Part shown: positions 1-12,300 of the stretch, piece after piece
Layout: every line of letters starts with the position of its first letter
Position numbering within the stretch: position 1 is the first letter of the stretch
Assembly (NCBI GenBank): GCA_037501455.1
Contig: CM074858.1
Location: forward strand, 92,044,501-92,108,500
Source of the DNA: Lantana camara
Lineage: Eukaryota; Streptophyta; Magnoliopsida; Lamiales; Verbenaceae
Direction of reading: 5' to 3'
DNA length: 64,000 nt
The notes under the pieces: generated by a model
Database searches by the model: none
Seen by the model: only the letters and a program-made list of their open reading frames with translations
What the model was told of the DNA's origin: nothing
Made by a program: the position numbers and the translations under genes

Positions 1-1014
1 GCACGCATCAGTTGGGTGCTCGGGGCTAGTACAAATGCCACATACTAGCGCGGGAGCATTAGTACCTACATTCATTTTATGAACCAAAGTTGTTAGCAAA
101 GATTTAATTTCATCAAGTGAATTTCCATTTACCTCATTTACCCTCCTTGGTATATCCTGCCGAGCTCCGAATTGTTGAGAATTTGCTGCCATAGTTGAAA
201 TAAGCTCTCTAGCTTCGGCCGGTGTCTTGCTAACAATAGCTCTACCACTCGCGGCATCCATCATCCTACGTTCCATTGGAGTTAGACCCTCGTCAAAGTA
301 CTGAATAACCAATTGATCCGAAATTCCATGTTGAGGGCAACTTGCTAGCAACCTCTTGAACCTCTCCCAATACTCATAAAGGCTCTCAGAATCTTTCTAC
401 TTGATACTGCAAATTTCTCGCCTAATGTTTGTGGCACGGGAAGCTGGGAAGTATCTCTCAAGGAATTGTCTAGACATCTCCACCCAAGTATTGACTGTCC
501 CGGAAGGTAAGTAGTATAACCAATCCTTAGCAGCATCTTGCAAAGAGAAAGGGAAGGCCCTCAACTTAATCTGATCCTCCTTGACATTGTGTGGTTTCAT
601 GGATGTGCACACAAGATGGAACTCCTTCAAATGTTCGTTTGGATCCTCATTCTCTAACCCACGAAAGGTTGGCAACAAATGGATGAGCCCTGACTTCAGT
701 TCGAAGCCTTCCTGCAGGTCTGGGAAAGTAATACACAGTGGTTGTTGTGCTTCAGTGGGTCGGGCAAGGTCTCGAAGTGTTCTGTTCTGAGCTATATCCT
801 GACCGTGATCACCGTCAGGCCTCTCTTCAGTCTGCTCCGCACCTGTTAACTCCTGTTCAGACTCAGTATCTGTATCCAGTTCAAACAAACTCGATGACTC
901 ACCAACTGCTGTTTGCTCTTTCCTTTTTCTTGTCCACTTTCGAATCTTCTTAGTAGTCTTTTCGATCTCGGAATCGTATGCAACAAGCTGTCCCGAGCGA
1001 AGGCTCCTAGGCAT
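1..1014 (-). pseudogene. gag: retrotransposon gag with nonsense codon (Athila/Tat-like)
   Basis: Gag forms the virus-like particle and packages element RNA in the cytoplasm. The start chosen is the ATG at 1014-1012 (MPRSLRSG); the frame is open a little further upstream but without an ATG. A basic and acidic N-terminal region is followed by a Retrotrans_gag-type core at about residues 115-240, with FRGLENEDPNEHLKEF and AAKDWLYYLPSG as recognisable blocks. A CCHC zinc knuckle (CGICTSPEHPTDAC, C-x2-C-x4-H-x4-C) sits at about residues 325-338, exactly at the window edge. The frame is broken by a TAG at 399-397 (codon 206), just before KDSESLYEYWERF, after which the same frame continues open. The lesion is a single substitution of a sense codon, so this copy is probably dead or needs readthrough. 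The 33-base gap between PBS and ATG is short. Confidence 0.88.
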
Positions 1015-1046
1015 AAGAAAAAGAAACAAAATAAGTTAAAACAAAT

Positions 1047-1064
1047 TCCCCGGCAACGACGCCA
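1047..1064 (-). other. primer binding site, Asp-tRNA type
   Basis: On the minus strand the sequence is TGGCGTCGTTGCCGGGGA. It matches the complement of the 3' end of plant tRNA-Asp (TGGCGCCGTTGCCGGGGA) with one mismatch. It begins 5 bases inside the LTR end, as expected for first-strand priming. Confidence 0.85.
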
Positions 1065-1069
1065 AAAAT

Positions 1070-2575
1070 TGATGGGGTGTCAAGGCCACCAATAATAAAT
1101 CCCAAGAATTACGCACAAATAAACTGTAAAACAGTGGCAACGGGGTTGAACCTCGAGAATTGGGTGAATTTCGTAACTTTTAATATGCTAAGAATTTAAA
1201 TGACTAAATTAAATTGAGGGGGGGTTTTGAGAATTTCTAATTAAACTAAAGACAAAGACGACCAACTAATCGAAAAATTACAGGTAAACTAAAATAAAAA
1301 CTCTGGACTAAACTTAAACAAATTCAACAGCGACAAATGGTCGGGATTTCCCTACGCAGGCATCAGACTGTGACCACGGACTAGGTGATTAATTCCAGAT
1401 TAGGCTAGCTATAGTTACCAGTTACCTTAGGCTCCCTCGTTTCTTCGTATTATTGGAATAATCTGAAGAAACTCCTAAAGAAAATTCCCTAACTAGTTAA
1501 TAACCCTATCAGAACTCCTTCAACGGTTCAATTAACTAGTTGCTTTACGTACTAAAGAAACACTAGCCTTAACCATCTAAGTAGAAACTCCTACTTCGTC
1601 TAGTTAGACTGAATTATTCCACAACACGAATTCAGACAAGTCTTATGCCCTAGTGTTGATTGCTACTACGTTAATTATCCGATTAACACCACAAAATAAA
1701 TTAACTAGCTATAGGTGTGTGATAATCTTAAGATTTCGGGCACTAAATCAAAGAATTAAAATAACACCCAATAACGCGAAACCAGAAATAAAACAGATAA
1801 CCTTGAATTAATCAACCTAAATTAGTAAACTCACAAAGTCTGACACATACTTGGAAAATCCCAACTAAAGAAGAACTTAGAAACTCATAATAAATTCAAA
1901 CAAACAAAGCTGTAAAATTAACATGATGTTCAACGAAGAATAAAGGAAAGAAAAGAGGAATGAAACTAGTGCTGCTTCTTTCTTCTTCCTCCCGTACTAC
2001 TGCTGCTGCATTCTTCTCCTCTCCTTTTTGTTTTCCGTCCCCCCGTGTCACTGCTGCCTCCTTCTCTATATGTAATTCAGCCCAATTTTGAGTTGTTGTT
2101 GCCCCCACTTCGTGCCCCACGTTGTGTCACGTTCAGCCCTCAAAATTTTTAATAAAATTCCCCAAGTTAACGCGGGTCTTGTAACTGCCTAAACGTGCAG
2201 TTCTTCCCTCGTGAATTATCGTCCAAATTCGATGTTGGAGGAGTTTATGGACTTTAGTTAGAAACAGGACTGAACTTTGTGGACTCCTTCTCAATTGTGG
2301 CTTATCACTTGGTACTGGACTCTCTCTCTCTTGGTAATGGGCCAGAATTGCCTTAAATTAATCCATGAGAAAGTGGATTGTCTGTTTTAATCTTGACCCG
2401 ATGGGCCCCACGCATGGCTGTTGTCCCGAAAGCACCAGAAATTCTCCAAAGCTTCAGCAACCCAAGTTTTCCTAAAGAGAATCATAAAACAAATCAATTA
2501 TCCACAATTGAATTTAAATCAGGGGTCAAGCATAACATTTTAGGCTCGGAATTCGGGTAAATAAACGGCTTATCA
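1070..2575 (-). repeat. 5' LTR of Athila/Tat-like element (1506 bp)
   Basis: On the minus strand the LTR starts TGATAAGCCG at 2575 and ends CCCCATCA at 1070, giving the inverted terminus TGAT/ATCA. The PBS follows immediately. No long coding frame is present; the short frame at 1896-2120 is only LTR sequence. The partner LTR is outside the window, so the ends rest on the terminal dinucleotides and the PBS position. Confidence 0.75.
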
Positions 2576-3021
2576 GTTTGCTAGGCGGGAATGAGTCCTT
2601 TGAGTTGCACTTCATCGGTCTAGCCTTTCTAGTTGCATTTGTCTTTCATACACTTTACTTATGTCATGATTTGTAGACTTGAGATTATACTTTACCTTTC
2701 TGTAGCCTATGTGGCCTTCGTATTCGGCCCTATGTGGCACTTGATGATTATTGCATTATGTTGATCGGATATTCGGGACTAGGTATCTATGCTAGTTGAA
2801 CCCGTCACTTGTTTGAATGTTGATTTAAATGCTTCTGCTATCTTATTTTGACTGTTTGATTTGCTTCCGCGCTCTGAGTTTGTCGAGTTAGATCCGCCTA
2901 ACATAGTGTGTGAGTTGGTCTCCCGTTCGCTTCGATTCGAATTCGGGCATAGACCTTCCATTCCGTGACCGGGTATGGGTCTTAGTGCGGGGGATGTGGC
3001 ATCCTTCGTTTGGGGTGTTAC
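2576..3021 (+). repeat. 3' end of a large gypsy LTR, truncated
   Basis: The sequence ends in GCGGGGGATGTGG, a short spacer and GGGGTGTTACA, the same terminal architecture as the complete LTR at 56615-59797. The preceding 400 bases also resemble the last part of that LTR (for example ttgaacccg and ccgcctaacata). The left side is cut by the Athila-like LTR and the right side joins a copia LTR fragment. Confidence 0.7.
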
Positions 3022-3022
3022 A

Positions 3023-3329
3023 CCTTAGACGAGTCAGGTTGACACTCCCACTGTCTGTTGGACTCGTTGGCTTGGAGTATTTTACTAATCATGACTTATG
3101 TGATATAGGGCTCGTTTCATGAACCATTTAACCCAATGGTAGAGTCCTAAAGTCATCAGGATTGGGGGAGTTCTCATACATGCACAGCTAAAGTAAACAC
3201 ATACCAAACAAGAGCATATAAAGAAGTGTTGCCTGAATTCGTTATTTTATTCAAAGATTTTCTGTGATTACAATAAGGAAAAGTACAAAGCGGATATACA
3301 ATCGGCTTTCTAGGGCACTATTCCCAACA
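3023..3329 (-). repeat. copia LTR fragment (first ~307 bases of U3)
   Basis: Nearly identical to the start of the copia LTRs at 22732, 47670 and 61546. On the minus strand it begins TGTTGGGAATAGTGCCC at 3329 and is cut off at 3023, next to the gypsy LTR end. No internal copia sequence remains. It sits inside the leader region of the gypsy LTR at 3372-6795, so it marks an old copia insertion that was later deleted. Confidence 0.85.
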
Positions 3330-3351
3330 AGAACACCGGTTTTGCAACCTG

Positions 3352-3363
3352 CCTCTGATACAA
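3352..3363 (-). other. degenerate iMet-type primer binding site
   Basis: On the minus strand TTGTATCAGAGG follows the LTR end GGGGTACTACA by eight bases. It matches the iMet PBS TGGTATCAGAGC with two mismatches, and it is followed by the same leader (ttgcaaaaccgg) that follows the PBS at 53384. This identifies the LTR at 3372-6795 as a 5' LTR in minus orientation. Confidence 0.7.
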
Positions 3364-3861
3364 CTTAAGGATGTAGTACCCCGCACGTGAGGCACCACAT
3401 CCACCGCACTATGGCTCAACACGAGTAACGAAATGGGAAGTCCGCACCCGTATAAAACTATAGCGAACGGGAGACAAACAAAACAACCTCCTAAACTAGG
3501 CGGAACTTAGACCCTGCAATTAAACCAACCAACAAAACATAATGCAGTTGAAAAATTAAAACCAAACACAAACATTGGCCATGGGCCTGCAGAAAGTAAA
3601 CACACGAACCACAAGCAGACTTGGGCTCCTCAGGCCTCTTTTTAATTCATAACAAAGCTTGGCAAGGTAATTCAATAACCAATACATAAAGATTCAATAT
3701 TCATAATCTTACAAAATCGAAATCATATACAATTCAAATACATATGCGAGTGCAAAGACTCTTCTAACTTAACTTAACTGACTCAAAATTCGACATAACT
3801 TCGCCTAGCTCGAAACTCCAATGCCAAACCTGCACACTAAAAAGGTTGGGGAGGGAGAGGG

Positions 3862-3880
3862 TCAGTCTCTAGAAGACTGA
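3862..3880 (-). other. conserved LTR stem-loop TCAGTCT/AGACTGA
   Basis: Seven-base arms around a 5-base loop (ctaga). The same structure occurs about 430-510 bases from the 3' end of the other large gypsy LTRs (7156, 9840, 17962, 28475, 34681, 52849, 59271). Its function is unknown; conservation in otherwise diverged LTRs suggests a role in the transcript or in transcription. Confidence 0.6.
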
Positions 3881-5279
3881 GTGAGCAGGAGCGATACATA
3901 TCTATAAAAACATGCACATGCAAGTCATAAATCCTGAGCAAAGTGTTATTTAAAGTTAGTTCCCGAGAAGGGCTAAAAGATAACTAGCAATGCCCAGACT
4001 TTACAACTAAATCATATTAAATTTATTAAGCTCATAAATCATACATAAACATAAAGGCTCGGCGAGTGAGCGTGCATCATCTCTAACCAAACTCCGACCG
4101 TGTACGCCAAATATCATTAATACTTTAAATATGTGATCATGCGATATATTATAATACATACCAATCATATAACATAACATAAGACATAGTCGTTTGGGCG
4201 ATCCGTATCCCGGCCTTCCCGCACGGTGCATAATTTATCATAACATAAAATAAGTTCCAACCTTCTTCCTCCGGGTGGTGGACGGGGCTTGCAAGACCCG
4301 ACCACCTCATACATAATGGCAATGAGGTTCATGAGTCCTCATTGCCTGACTAGCATTTTCTCGTCAAAACTCCTAACGATATCCGTTTCGTCATTAAACA
4401 TAAATGGAATCAGCACATGGGATCACCGTCGGCCCTTGCCTCCCCGGATAGCCACAGGTACTAAATTCCTGGGCCCGTGAACATAACATACATGCATAGT
4501 CTCGCCAAAACATTTGATTCATAAGAAGCATAACATATTCCATAATCCTTATGAAAATGTTTACTCGATAAATTCATTTGAAAACCATACATAATTATAT
4601 ATTAGGTTTTGACCACACTTGTCATGCACGGTAGTAGGGTTTAGTATGTAACTAGAACGAAAACACCCTCACTTGAAATACTACGAGACATAAAGGATAA
4701 GTAATGCGGGTACCTATTCAAATCAGAAGTCTCCGTCCTGGAAACGAACTGTACAAAGGAAGGAACAATGTGTACTCGTGAGAATTGACTCAATATGAGA
4801 CCACATAGACGCACGGCATGTTATGCACATGATATGAGATGCATAAGAAGCATAAATCATGTGATGAGGTCATATAATCAAGTAATTCATCCACATCGTT
4901 CAATAAATGGTGGTTTCATATCCATATGTTTCACATCTTTCATATATCAACCAAAATTAATCCAAGAATTTCAAATATCAAGCATAACACGTCATATAAT
5001 TTGTGTACATATCATACAAGTTATAAAATAAAAGATAGAAAGCAATTAGGGTTTAACTTAGAAGCAAAAGATCTATGCATGCACACACTAGGAGCATCAA
5101 AGACTTATGAAGCCGTAACTCGGAAAATATTCGACGAAAACATACCAAATTTCGTAACACATAAGATAACACATTATATGACATGTTAATCAAGTGATTG
5201 AACCAAAAACAATCCAAAGAAGCTATGCAATTCACGTACAAAATTGAATTTTCATAGTACGAGAGCACGCATGAACAGT

Positions 5280-5400
5280 GGTCGCGGGCGCGACCTAAAA
5301 TACAAGTAATTCAGGTCGCGGGCGTGACCTGAAGACTACCAAAATTGTGAGGGAGTCGCGGCCGCTACCAAGTTTGTTCTTGGTTCGATCGCGGCCGCGA
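5280..5400. repeat. GC-rich palindrome cluster inside the LTR
   Basis: Four palindromic units lie in 121 bases of otherwise AT-rich LTR: GGTCGCG/CGCGACC (5280-5295), CAGGTCGCG/CGTGACCTG (5312-5331), GCGGCCGC (5358-5365) and TCGCGGCCGCGA (5389-5400). Other LTRs in the window carry clusters with different palindrome sequences at a comparable site. Confidence 0.75.
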
Positions 5401-6795
5401 CCCTGCTCATTCCAGCAACAAAACGCCATGAAAATAGAGCAGAACCAAGCCAAACTCCAACCAACAAGTTCAGGTATGATATGGACACATAAATGCAATA
5501 TAACAACTCCAACTCAACATACAAACAAGCTCCCAAGGTGATCAAACGTGAGATGGAAGAAGAGATGATCATTTCATACATTTTCTTCAAAATCTCATTC
5601 ATGGCAACTCATGAAATACTTAACCATCATAAAATACATGATCATGAAAGTAAAGAGGAAGTTCAAAAAATCATATTCATGCTTGTAATCAACTTAAATC
5701 ATCAAAGAATGAGAGAGATCAACACAGGTGCTCAAAACCTAACTATATCTTCAAGTCAGCCATAACCAATGAAATCATGCTCAAAATTAGGGATGAATGG
5801 AATAAAATGACTCATATTGGATACATAAAACAACCCTAAGCTCACCTTGTGGATTGAATGAAGGTTGGAGGAGATTTGAGCTTCAAAATCTCCAAGGGAG
5901 GTAGGGTGACGGGAATAAACTGAGAGCAGGGGTTTTGGGATGAATTTCTCTCAAATGTGGGGTGTGGTTCGGTTGGGAGAGAGTAGAGAGAGATATTGGG
6001 CTGAACTATGGTTCTAAAGGCTCAAACCATGGTTAATTTGATCAAGGTTTGAAGGAATTATGAAGAAAATGGCTAAGTGTGGCAATATCGTTAACGATTC
6101 ACTTTTCGGTTGAATTTTGGGGGGTTCAAATGATCTAAGAAAAATATGAGGTTAATTTTATTGAATCCAAATTTTTGTTATGATTTCAACGGAGTTGACG
6201 GAACTCGATTCCGAGTTCCCTAGCTCAAGATATCATATACGGAACCAAGGGTGCGCTAAGTGCTCGTTAGCCCCCGGTTTGGTTCCAAACATATCAAATA
6301 AATTTAAAGACAATCAAACGAATTCGAAAACATGAAACGAGCATACGTACCCATGTATGACACACATATCTACAACATATTGAATTTCCACAAAATTCCG
6401 AACTCATTTCATATAGTAACGACACGCAACTTGTCACGTAAATGCAAATCGACCAAGAATTCATCTAGTTTCAAAATTCAAATAAAATTTAAGAGTTTAT
6501 TTTAAATATTTAATAAAAATATAACAAAATGCATGTATTGGGAAATTAATGAAAATTACAATTAGTACTCAGCAAAAATGATTAATTAAGCAATTAAATA
6601 ATTTAAACACGCAATTAGGAGACACATAATTATTCATATAAATTCAAATTCAATTATTGCATATATTTCAATTAATCACTTATTTAACAATTAAACAATG
6701 AGATTTAATTATAGAAAACACGGAAAGCCAATTAATTTGCGCAAATGAGTAAACACATATGTCATTTTAAAATACTGAAAAGTTGGGCCGTTACA

Positions 6796-7602
6796 CGACT
6801 CTTGGAGGTTGAGTACACATAGTGCTTTATACCTTCGGTGAATTCCGGAGAAGGTATGATGTGGGCTCCCTAACCTATGTATAATGCAATGTAGGTTGAG
6901 ATGGTTTGATTCCCGAACACCATTGGAGGATATGTTTATCATTTTGGTAGAGGTGGAGGCCCGTACTCGCAGGTCAAATGATTTGTTTATGTTATTGATA
7001 GATTATGAATCGAATTAGGCTTTCTTTTACGTATTTTATGATATGCTCTTGAAAATAATCTGGTATGCAAAACCCTAGCTTCGATTCATAACTATCCCTT
7101 TGATATGTGCTATGCTTATATATATACGTGTGTGGGTGTGCGTTAGTCCCCTCACTCAGTCGAGTTAAAACTGACCCCCTCTCTTTTTCCACCTTTAGTT
7201 GTAGGTTTGCTCGTGCTAGCTGGTAAGTGCGTCGTAGAGTCGTTCTAGCTCGTTTAGGTCGAGTCTGCATTCATATATTGCATCTTTTGGATACTCTTGG
7301 ATATGTATATGATTATGGATTGTATTTTGGAGATATGCTGATACTTGATGTATTTTTGGGCTGTGATGGCCATGTTTATACTTGTAGGCTCATGTTGAGC
7401 TCTCATATGGATCTTGTTTATTTGCTTTTGCATTTTGTTTATTGTTTTTGCATGCTCTTGTTTGTCTTTAGCCCCACTTAGCCTAGTGTGTGAGTGTAGG
7501 TCCCCGTTAGCTTAGACTTGGGCTCATGTATGGACTTTCATTTCATATGTGGGTTCAGGTTTAAGTGTGGGGGATGTAGTGGCCCACCGCTCCGGGTGCT
7601 AC
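6796..7602 (+). repeat. 3' part of another large gypsy LTR, truncated
   Basis: Ends in gtgtgggggatgtagtgg and GGGTGCTACA at 7602 and carries a TCAGT/ACTGA stem-loop at 7156-7174. The left side starts abruptly where the minus-strand LTR ends at 6795, so the latter probably inserted here or the junction is a rearrangement. No coding capacity. Confidence 0.65.
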
Positions 7603-8587
7603 AAAAAGGACAAAACAACTAATTATTTTAGTCTCTCTCATTTTCGATATTACTTATATACTATACAATGAATAACTAAATGATTTATGATGTGCCCTGC
7701 ACACATGACAATATGATCTAATCACCAGAAACGGTATCAGACACAACAGAACAAAGTAATATAAAACGTTTAACATTATTTCATAAAAAATATTATCAAT
7801 ATAATTCTAACTATTGAACAAAATTTGGGATATTTGGGAATTAAAGTTTGATTTAGTTTTTTGGGAAATTAATATTATTATTTTTGAAATAATAATTGGA
7901 TAAAATTATTTATTTTGAATTAATTGAGATTTTATCCAGATTCGAACTTGGGTTTATTGAAATGGATTTTTAAACAGAGAACTATTTTTCAGATTACTTT
8001 GATCTAGTATAACTAAAAGTTAAATGAATTTTAAACCTATTGGTAAATTTAAATTCTTGTGGAATGTATGTAAGATGATCATGGGTTAGTCTTGTGAATG
8101 TTTTAATTTATGCACATGAATGAATTTCAATTTGGATCTGTGAGCCGCTATTTTCGCGATTTCAATTGGGGTTGGTGTCCCACTTATGTGCGTACTGTTA
8201 GTTGCTTTATTATGTGGCTTTCCTTATTATTGTTTTTGCGTCGGGGTGGCCAATATGAAGACTGAGCCTTATTATTTTAAAGTGTTTTGCCTTTAACGTA
8301 ATTTGAGAGTAGATTTTAGATGGTGAAATTTTATTTTCATTTTGGAAGACAATACACCTATGGAGTAAGAAGGATCCACGAAGCAAGGAGAATAGTGGTC
8401 ATAAGTGAAGACCCCATAAAATGTTAGGGAGGGAATATTCTATTAATGTAATAGAATAGGGCACCATTAAATGTTTTTAACTTTCCCATATGTGATATAT
8501 CTGTTTATGTGGCATGTATGTTAGAACATAGAGTTCTGGAGTCTCCCATAATTGCACATAACATAGGATAATCATTATTAGTATCAT
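7603..8587. other. AT-rich spacer, nothing recognised
   Basis: I see no plausible protein, terminal repeats or RNA gene here. The composition is AT-rich with runs of taatattatta-like sequence. It may be old host intergenic DNA or a decayed LTR. Confidence 0.5.
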
Positions 8588-8762
8588 CTATGATGTACGG
8601 ACACGGATAGGGCGACACGGACACGACACGACACGGATACGGCGACACATATTTTTTCTTGAATTTTTCACATGAGGAGTGTCGGACACGGTGTCGGACA
8701 CGAGTGTCCAACACGACACGACACGGCCAAATGATATTTTTAGAAGTGTCCGTGCATCATAG
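8588..8762. mobile_element. hAT-type MITE, 175 bp, with 8-bp TSD
   Basis: The terminal inverted repeats are CTATGATGTACGGACAC (8588-8604) and GTGTCCGTGCATCATAG (8746-8762), 17 bases with one mismatch. The flanks AGTATCAT (8580-8587) and AGTATCAT (8763-8770) are an exact 8-bp target duplication, the hallmark of hAT transposition. The interior is built of many GACACG/CGTGTC units. There is no coding capacity, so a hAT transposase must have acted in trans. Confidence 0.88.
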
Positions 8763-8929
8763 AGTATCATGCTAGGACATGTTATCCGCTAATTTGCTTA
8801 TATGATGCATTTTATGTCAAATTGTATTAAACAAAACTAATTAAAATGGATAACTGTAAATGTTGGTAAGGTCAACCTGGACAACTCTCCAGTATTCGAA
8901 AGTCCCACAAAATATTAAGCAAATTTGAA

Positions 8930-9354
8930 AAATAGGTATTTTTGGTTGAAAGAGAAACATATTGGTAACTCCACCATCACAGTGGTGAAATTATTGGGAC
9001 TGAGAGAAGGACTCAGAATCACATGGGAAAGGCGCATTCCAAGGTTTGAGATTGAGGTAGACTCTGTCGTGATGCTGAGTCTGATCTGGAATGGTGTTGA
9101 CGATGATCAGCCACTTCAGAATATTGTTGAGGATTGAAAGACACTTCTACATAAACCTTGGGAGACTTGAATCCGCCATATTCAGAGAGATCTGAATGCG
9201 TGTACTGACAAGCTGGCGAAGAGAGGTCATGGGGAGAGCAATTTGAGGCTTTGGATCGAACTCCTCCCTGAGAAGGCTGACACTGTTAGCCTAAAGCTCT
9301 GATGCAGTTGATTGCTTGATTTTTCTATATTTTTCTACCAAAAAAAAAAAAAAA
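8930..9354 (+). pseudogene. LINE 3' end: RNase H-like domain remnant with poly(A)
   Basis: The plus-strand frame shows features of the RNase H (RVT_3) domain found at the C-terminus of plant LINE ORF2 and related proteins. LLGLREGLRITWERRIPRF is followed by EIEVDS, then after two in-frame stops (TGA at about 9135 and another near 9168) by HIQRDLNACTDKLAKRGHG, the typical C-terminal aspartate block. A stop near 9300 and an A-tract at about 9340-9354 follow. No ATG start or reverse transcriptase is present, so this looks like a 5'-truncated retrotransposed end. A processed copy of a host RNase H-domain gene is the alternative. I did not find a clear target duplication. Confidence 0.7.
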
Positions 9355-9385
9355 TCTTACATAAAAATAACTTGTGCAAGATAAG

Positions 9386-12300
9386 TGTAGCACCCGGGAC
9401 GATAGGCACCACATCCCCTACACTATGAGTCTAATCCACATATGAAATAGGCAGTCCATACATGAATCGGACTCATAGCGAACGGGTGACAAACAAAAGA
9501 ACAGTCCTGACTAGGCGGAAGCTAACCCTGGAACAATCAACAATAACCAAAATGCGGAAGCAAGAAAAATCATTCATGTAATATCGTAGAAATAAATGAA
9601 ATCCAACAAGAATATAAATACGGGTTCCACTAATCAATACACCTGTCCTAACCTGTCCCGAATCAATATCAATTCAATAAATGGCACACCGGCCAACAAT
9701 AATAGGTTAATACAATACTTAGAAATAATGTAGTATGCAGTGAGTGTAACTGAGTAAGACTAGAACAATGACTCGACAATTCTAACTCCGCCTAGTAACC
9801 AACACCTGCAAAAGAAACTGGAAAAGTGGGAAAGAGGGGTCAGTCTCTAGAAGACTGAGCGAGCAGGAGCGATAAATATATATAGAAACATGCACATGCA
9901 AGTCATAAACCCCGAGTAAAGTTTTATTTAAAGTTAGTTCTCAAGAGGACAAGAAAATAACGAAGCAATGCTCGAACTTTATGACTAATCATATTAAATT
10001 CATTAAGTTCATAAATCATACATAAACATTAAGGCTCGGCGAGTGTGTGCATTATCTCCAACCAACACCTTGTGTAGTTCATTAACATTTATTCTTTCTT
10101 TCTTTTCATGCAGAACATTCTTTCGTGCACATTCAATAACATTTACACCTTCTTCCTCCGGGTTGGTGGTGGGTTTGCAAGGCCCGACCACCCATTCATT
10201 GACCAAAAGGGGAACATGACTCCCCAGATGACACTCAGCGTCCATTCCTCGCTAACTCCTAATGTGGTCCGATTACGCCGTTCATTGGTGGGACTAGTGT
10301 GAGGGTTCACCGTCAGCCCATGCCTCCTCGGGTCACCACTCACACCAAGTCCCTAGGCCCCATTCTGTGCATAACGTTCATTCTTTCTTTTCTCGCCAAA
10401 ACATTTGATTCTTGAGAAACATAACATATTCATAATTCATTAGAAAATGGTTACTTGATAATAATTTACTCGATGACTCCACTTTGAAAATGGTATATGT
10501 ATATATATAAGGTTTTTTGCCCAAAACTTATCACATAAGGGTTGTAGGGATTGATATGTAACTAGAACGAAAACACCCTCACCTGGAATACCACGAGACA
10601 TAAAGCATGAGCAATACGGGTGCCTATTCAATTCGGAAGTCTCCGCCCTAGAAATGAACTGTACAAGAGAAGGAACAATGTGTACCAGTGAGAGGAGACT
10701 CAATATGAACCAAATAGAACGCACGGTACGAAATGAGATGACATGAAGTAGAATAACATATTATGGTATGCACATGAAATTAATAATAATTATGATGTGC
10801 CGTGAATGTGCTCATATGCTCAATTAATGTCTCACGTTGCAATTAGTCGCATAATACACTCAAATAATTTATATAAACAAGTAAACTAATTAAATAAATT
10901 CAATTTATTTTAAATCATGAAGCCCATCAATTTATTATCAATTTATAGGATTCAAATAACAATTAAACATACAATTAAAGTTACATGTATGATTCATAAA
11001 CGTTAAGTTCGTATTTCAAATTAAATAAGTATGTGGAATAATTATACCAACTCATATATATTCAAACAATTTACAATTAAATCAATTAAGGCAAGTAATC
11101 GACATGAAAAGAGGCTATATATCATATCATATTATCATACATTATACAATTCATAATCATCGATTAATTAAGATTACAAGATCAATTTACAATTTAAAGT
11201 AATTAACATATAACATACAATAACTTCAGAAATTCATATAAAATCAATCAAGTGTCCGATTGACGAACGGAAAGCGGTGATAGACTCACCACGACGAAAG
11301 GAACACACTGTCCGAAAGGCATCGGAATCCCGCCATCGGTGCCTGCTGGACCGCCACTGACAGCTGCCAAGCCACCACCTCCGGTGGCCGAAAAAATCCC
11401 CGGAAGGACAGGAACGTGTGCCTCGGCCTACTCGACAAAAGCCCTCAAACAATTTCAGAAAATATCAAACACACCGGATTTCGTTGACGAAAAACCGAAC
11501 TAAATCCCAACGACGAAAACTGAAATTAAACGCTAACCGTAAAACGAAAATGAAATCCGAGCATACCGTTGGAAAGCTTGTAAGGAGCCCTTCAAAAGCC
11601 CCTAGCCAAATCATCGAAAAAATCTCCGGAAAAAAGGCCGCCGGTTCACAGCCGGTTCACCACCGGTCCGTCGCCAAAGGCCGGTTCTCGAGTCGGGGCC
11701 AACACTATCAGCTACGTCTCAACATTCCAAGCAACTTTCATGAAGGAGCCACCACCAAAAACCCACCGGAAAAGGATCAAATCCGTCGCCGAAGAGCCGC
11801 CGCGGCGCCTGTCTCTGGTTCAGTGACCTCCGGCCTTCGTTTGCTCAAATCGACACCGGAATCGAACTCAGGAGGCCAAAAGATGTCGGAAACCACCAAG
11901 GGCCGGCCGCAAATCTCGCCGGAACGCGGCGGAGCTACCACGCTACAGTAACACCGCCGTCGCCTGCCGTGACTCGCCATAGCGCTGCCTCCGCTGGTTT
12001 TCAGGCCATGATTTTGGTATCATCGTGACGGGCTCGTCGAGCTGATAAACTTCCACTACTCACAATTCGAATTCCGTCGAGAAACGAGCGAGAACGGGCT
12101 TGTGCGTGTAATTACACCTTGACTACATGAATAGTGCCAGAGGAACGATAGAACGCTGGAGGAAGAAGCTGGATTGAAATGGCACGGATTATGAGGATTC
12201 GGGGTACATATCTCAGGTCCTTGTACGCAAAACGGTCAGAAGAGCGGGCTAACGAAGTCAGAATGGGGCAAACTTAGAGTCTACGGACTCGTCTCGATGC

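Larger units (their letters stand above)
1..2575 (-). mobile_element. Ty3/gypsy retrotransposon, Athila/Tat-like, 5' part only
   Basis: Read on the minus strand the order is LTR (2575 to 1070), primer binding site (1064 to 1047), then gag (1014 to the window edge). The Asp-tRNA-type PBS and the gag sequence resemble plant Athila/Tat-type gypsy elements; the lineage is inferred from remembered family features, not from a search. The pol region, 3' LTR and target-site duplication lie outside the window, so autonomy cannot be judged. The LTR abuts a truncated gypsy LTR at 2576, which suggests that this element inserted into that LTR. Confidence 0.85.
3372..6795 (-). repeat. large gypsy 5' LTR (3424 bp), orphaned
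   Basis: On the minus strand the LTR runs from TGTAACGGCCC at 6795 to GGGGTACTACA at 3372. It shares with the other large LTRs in this window the terminal GCGGTGGATGTGG-like block (about 3385-3405), the stem-loop TCAGTCT-ctaga-AGACTGA (3862-3880), a conserved stretch around 4740-4830 and a palindrome cluster (5280-5400). Only the LTR, a PBS remnant and a few leader bases survive; the internal part was removed or displaced at the copia fragment. Confidence 0.8.

Noticed and set aside
8505..8770. Overlapping frames rich in Arg, Val, Ser and Asp over the GACACG repeats
   Set aside because: They arise from the MITE repeat unit read in different frames.
11418..11951. 177-residue plus-strand frame rich in Arg, Ser, Pro
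   Set aside because: It is antisense to a solo LTR, has no domain, and the same GC-rich LTR stretch recurs at 57681-58049 and 51400-51636 with frames on either strand.
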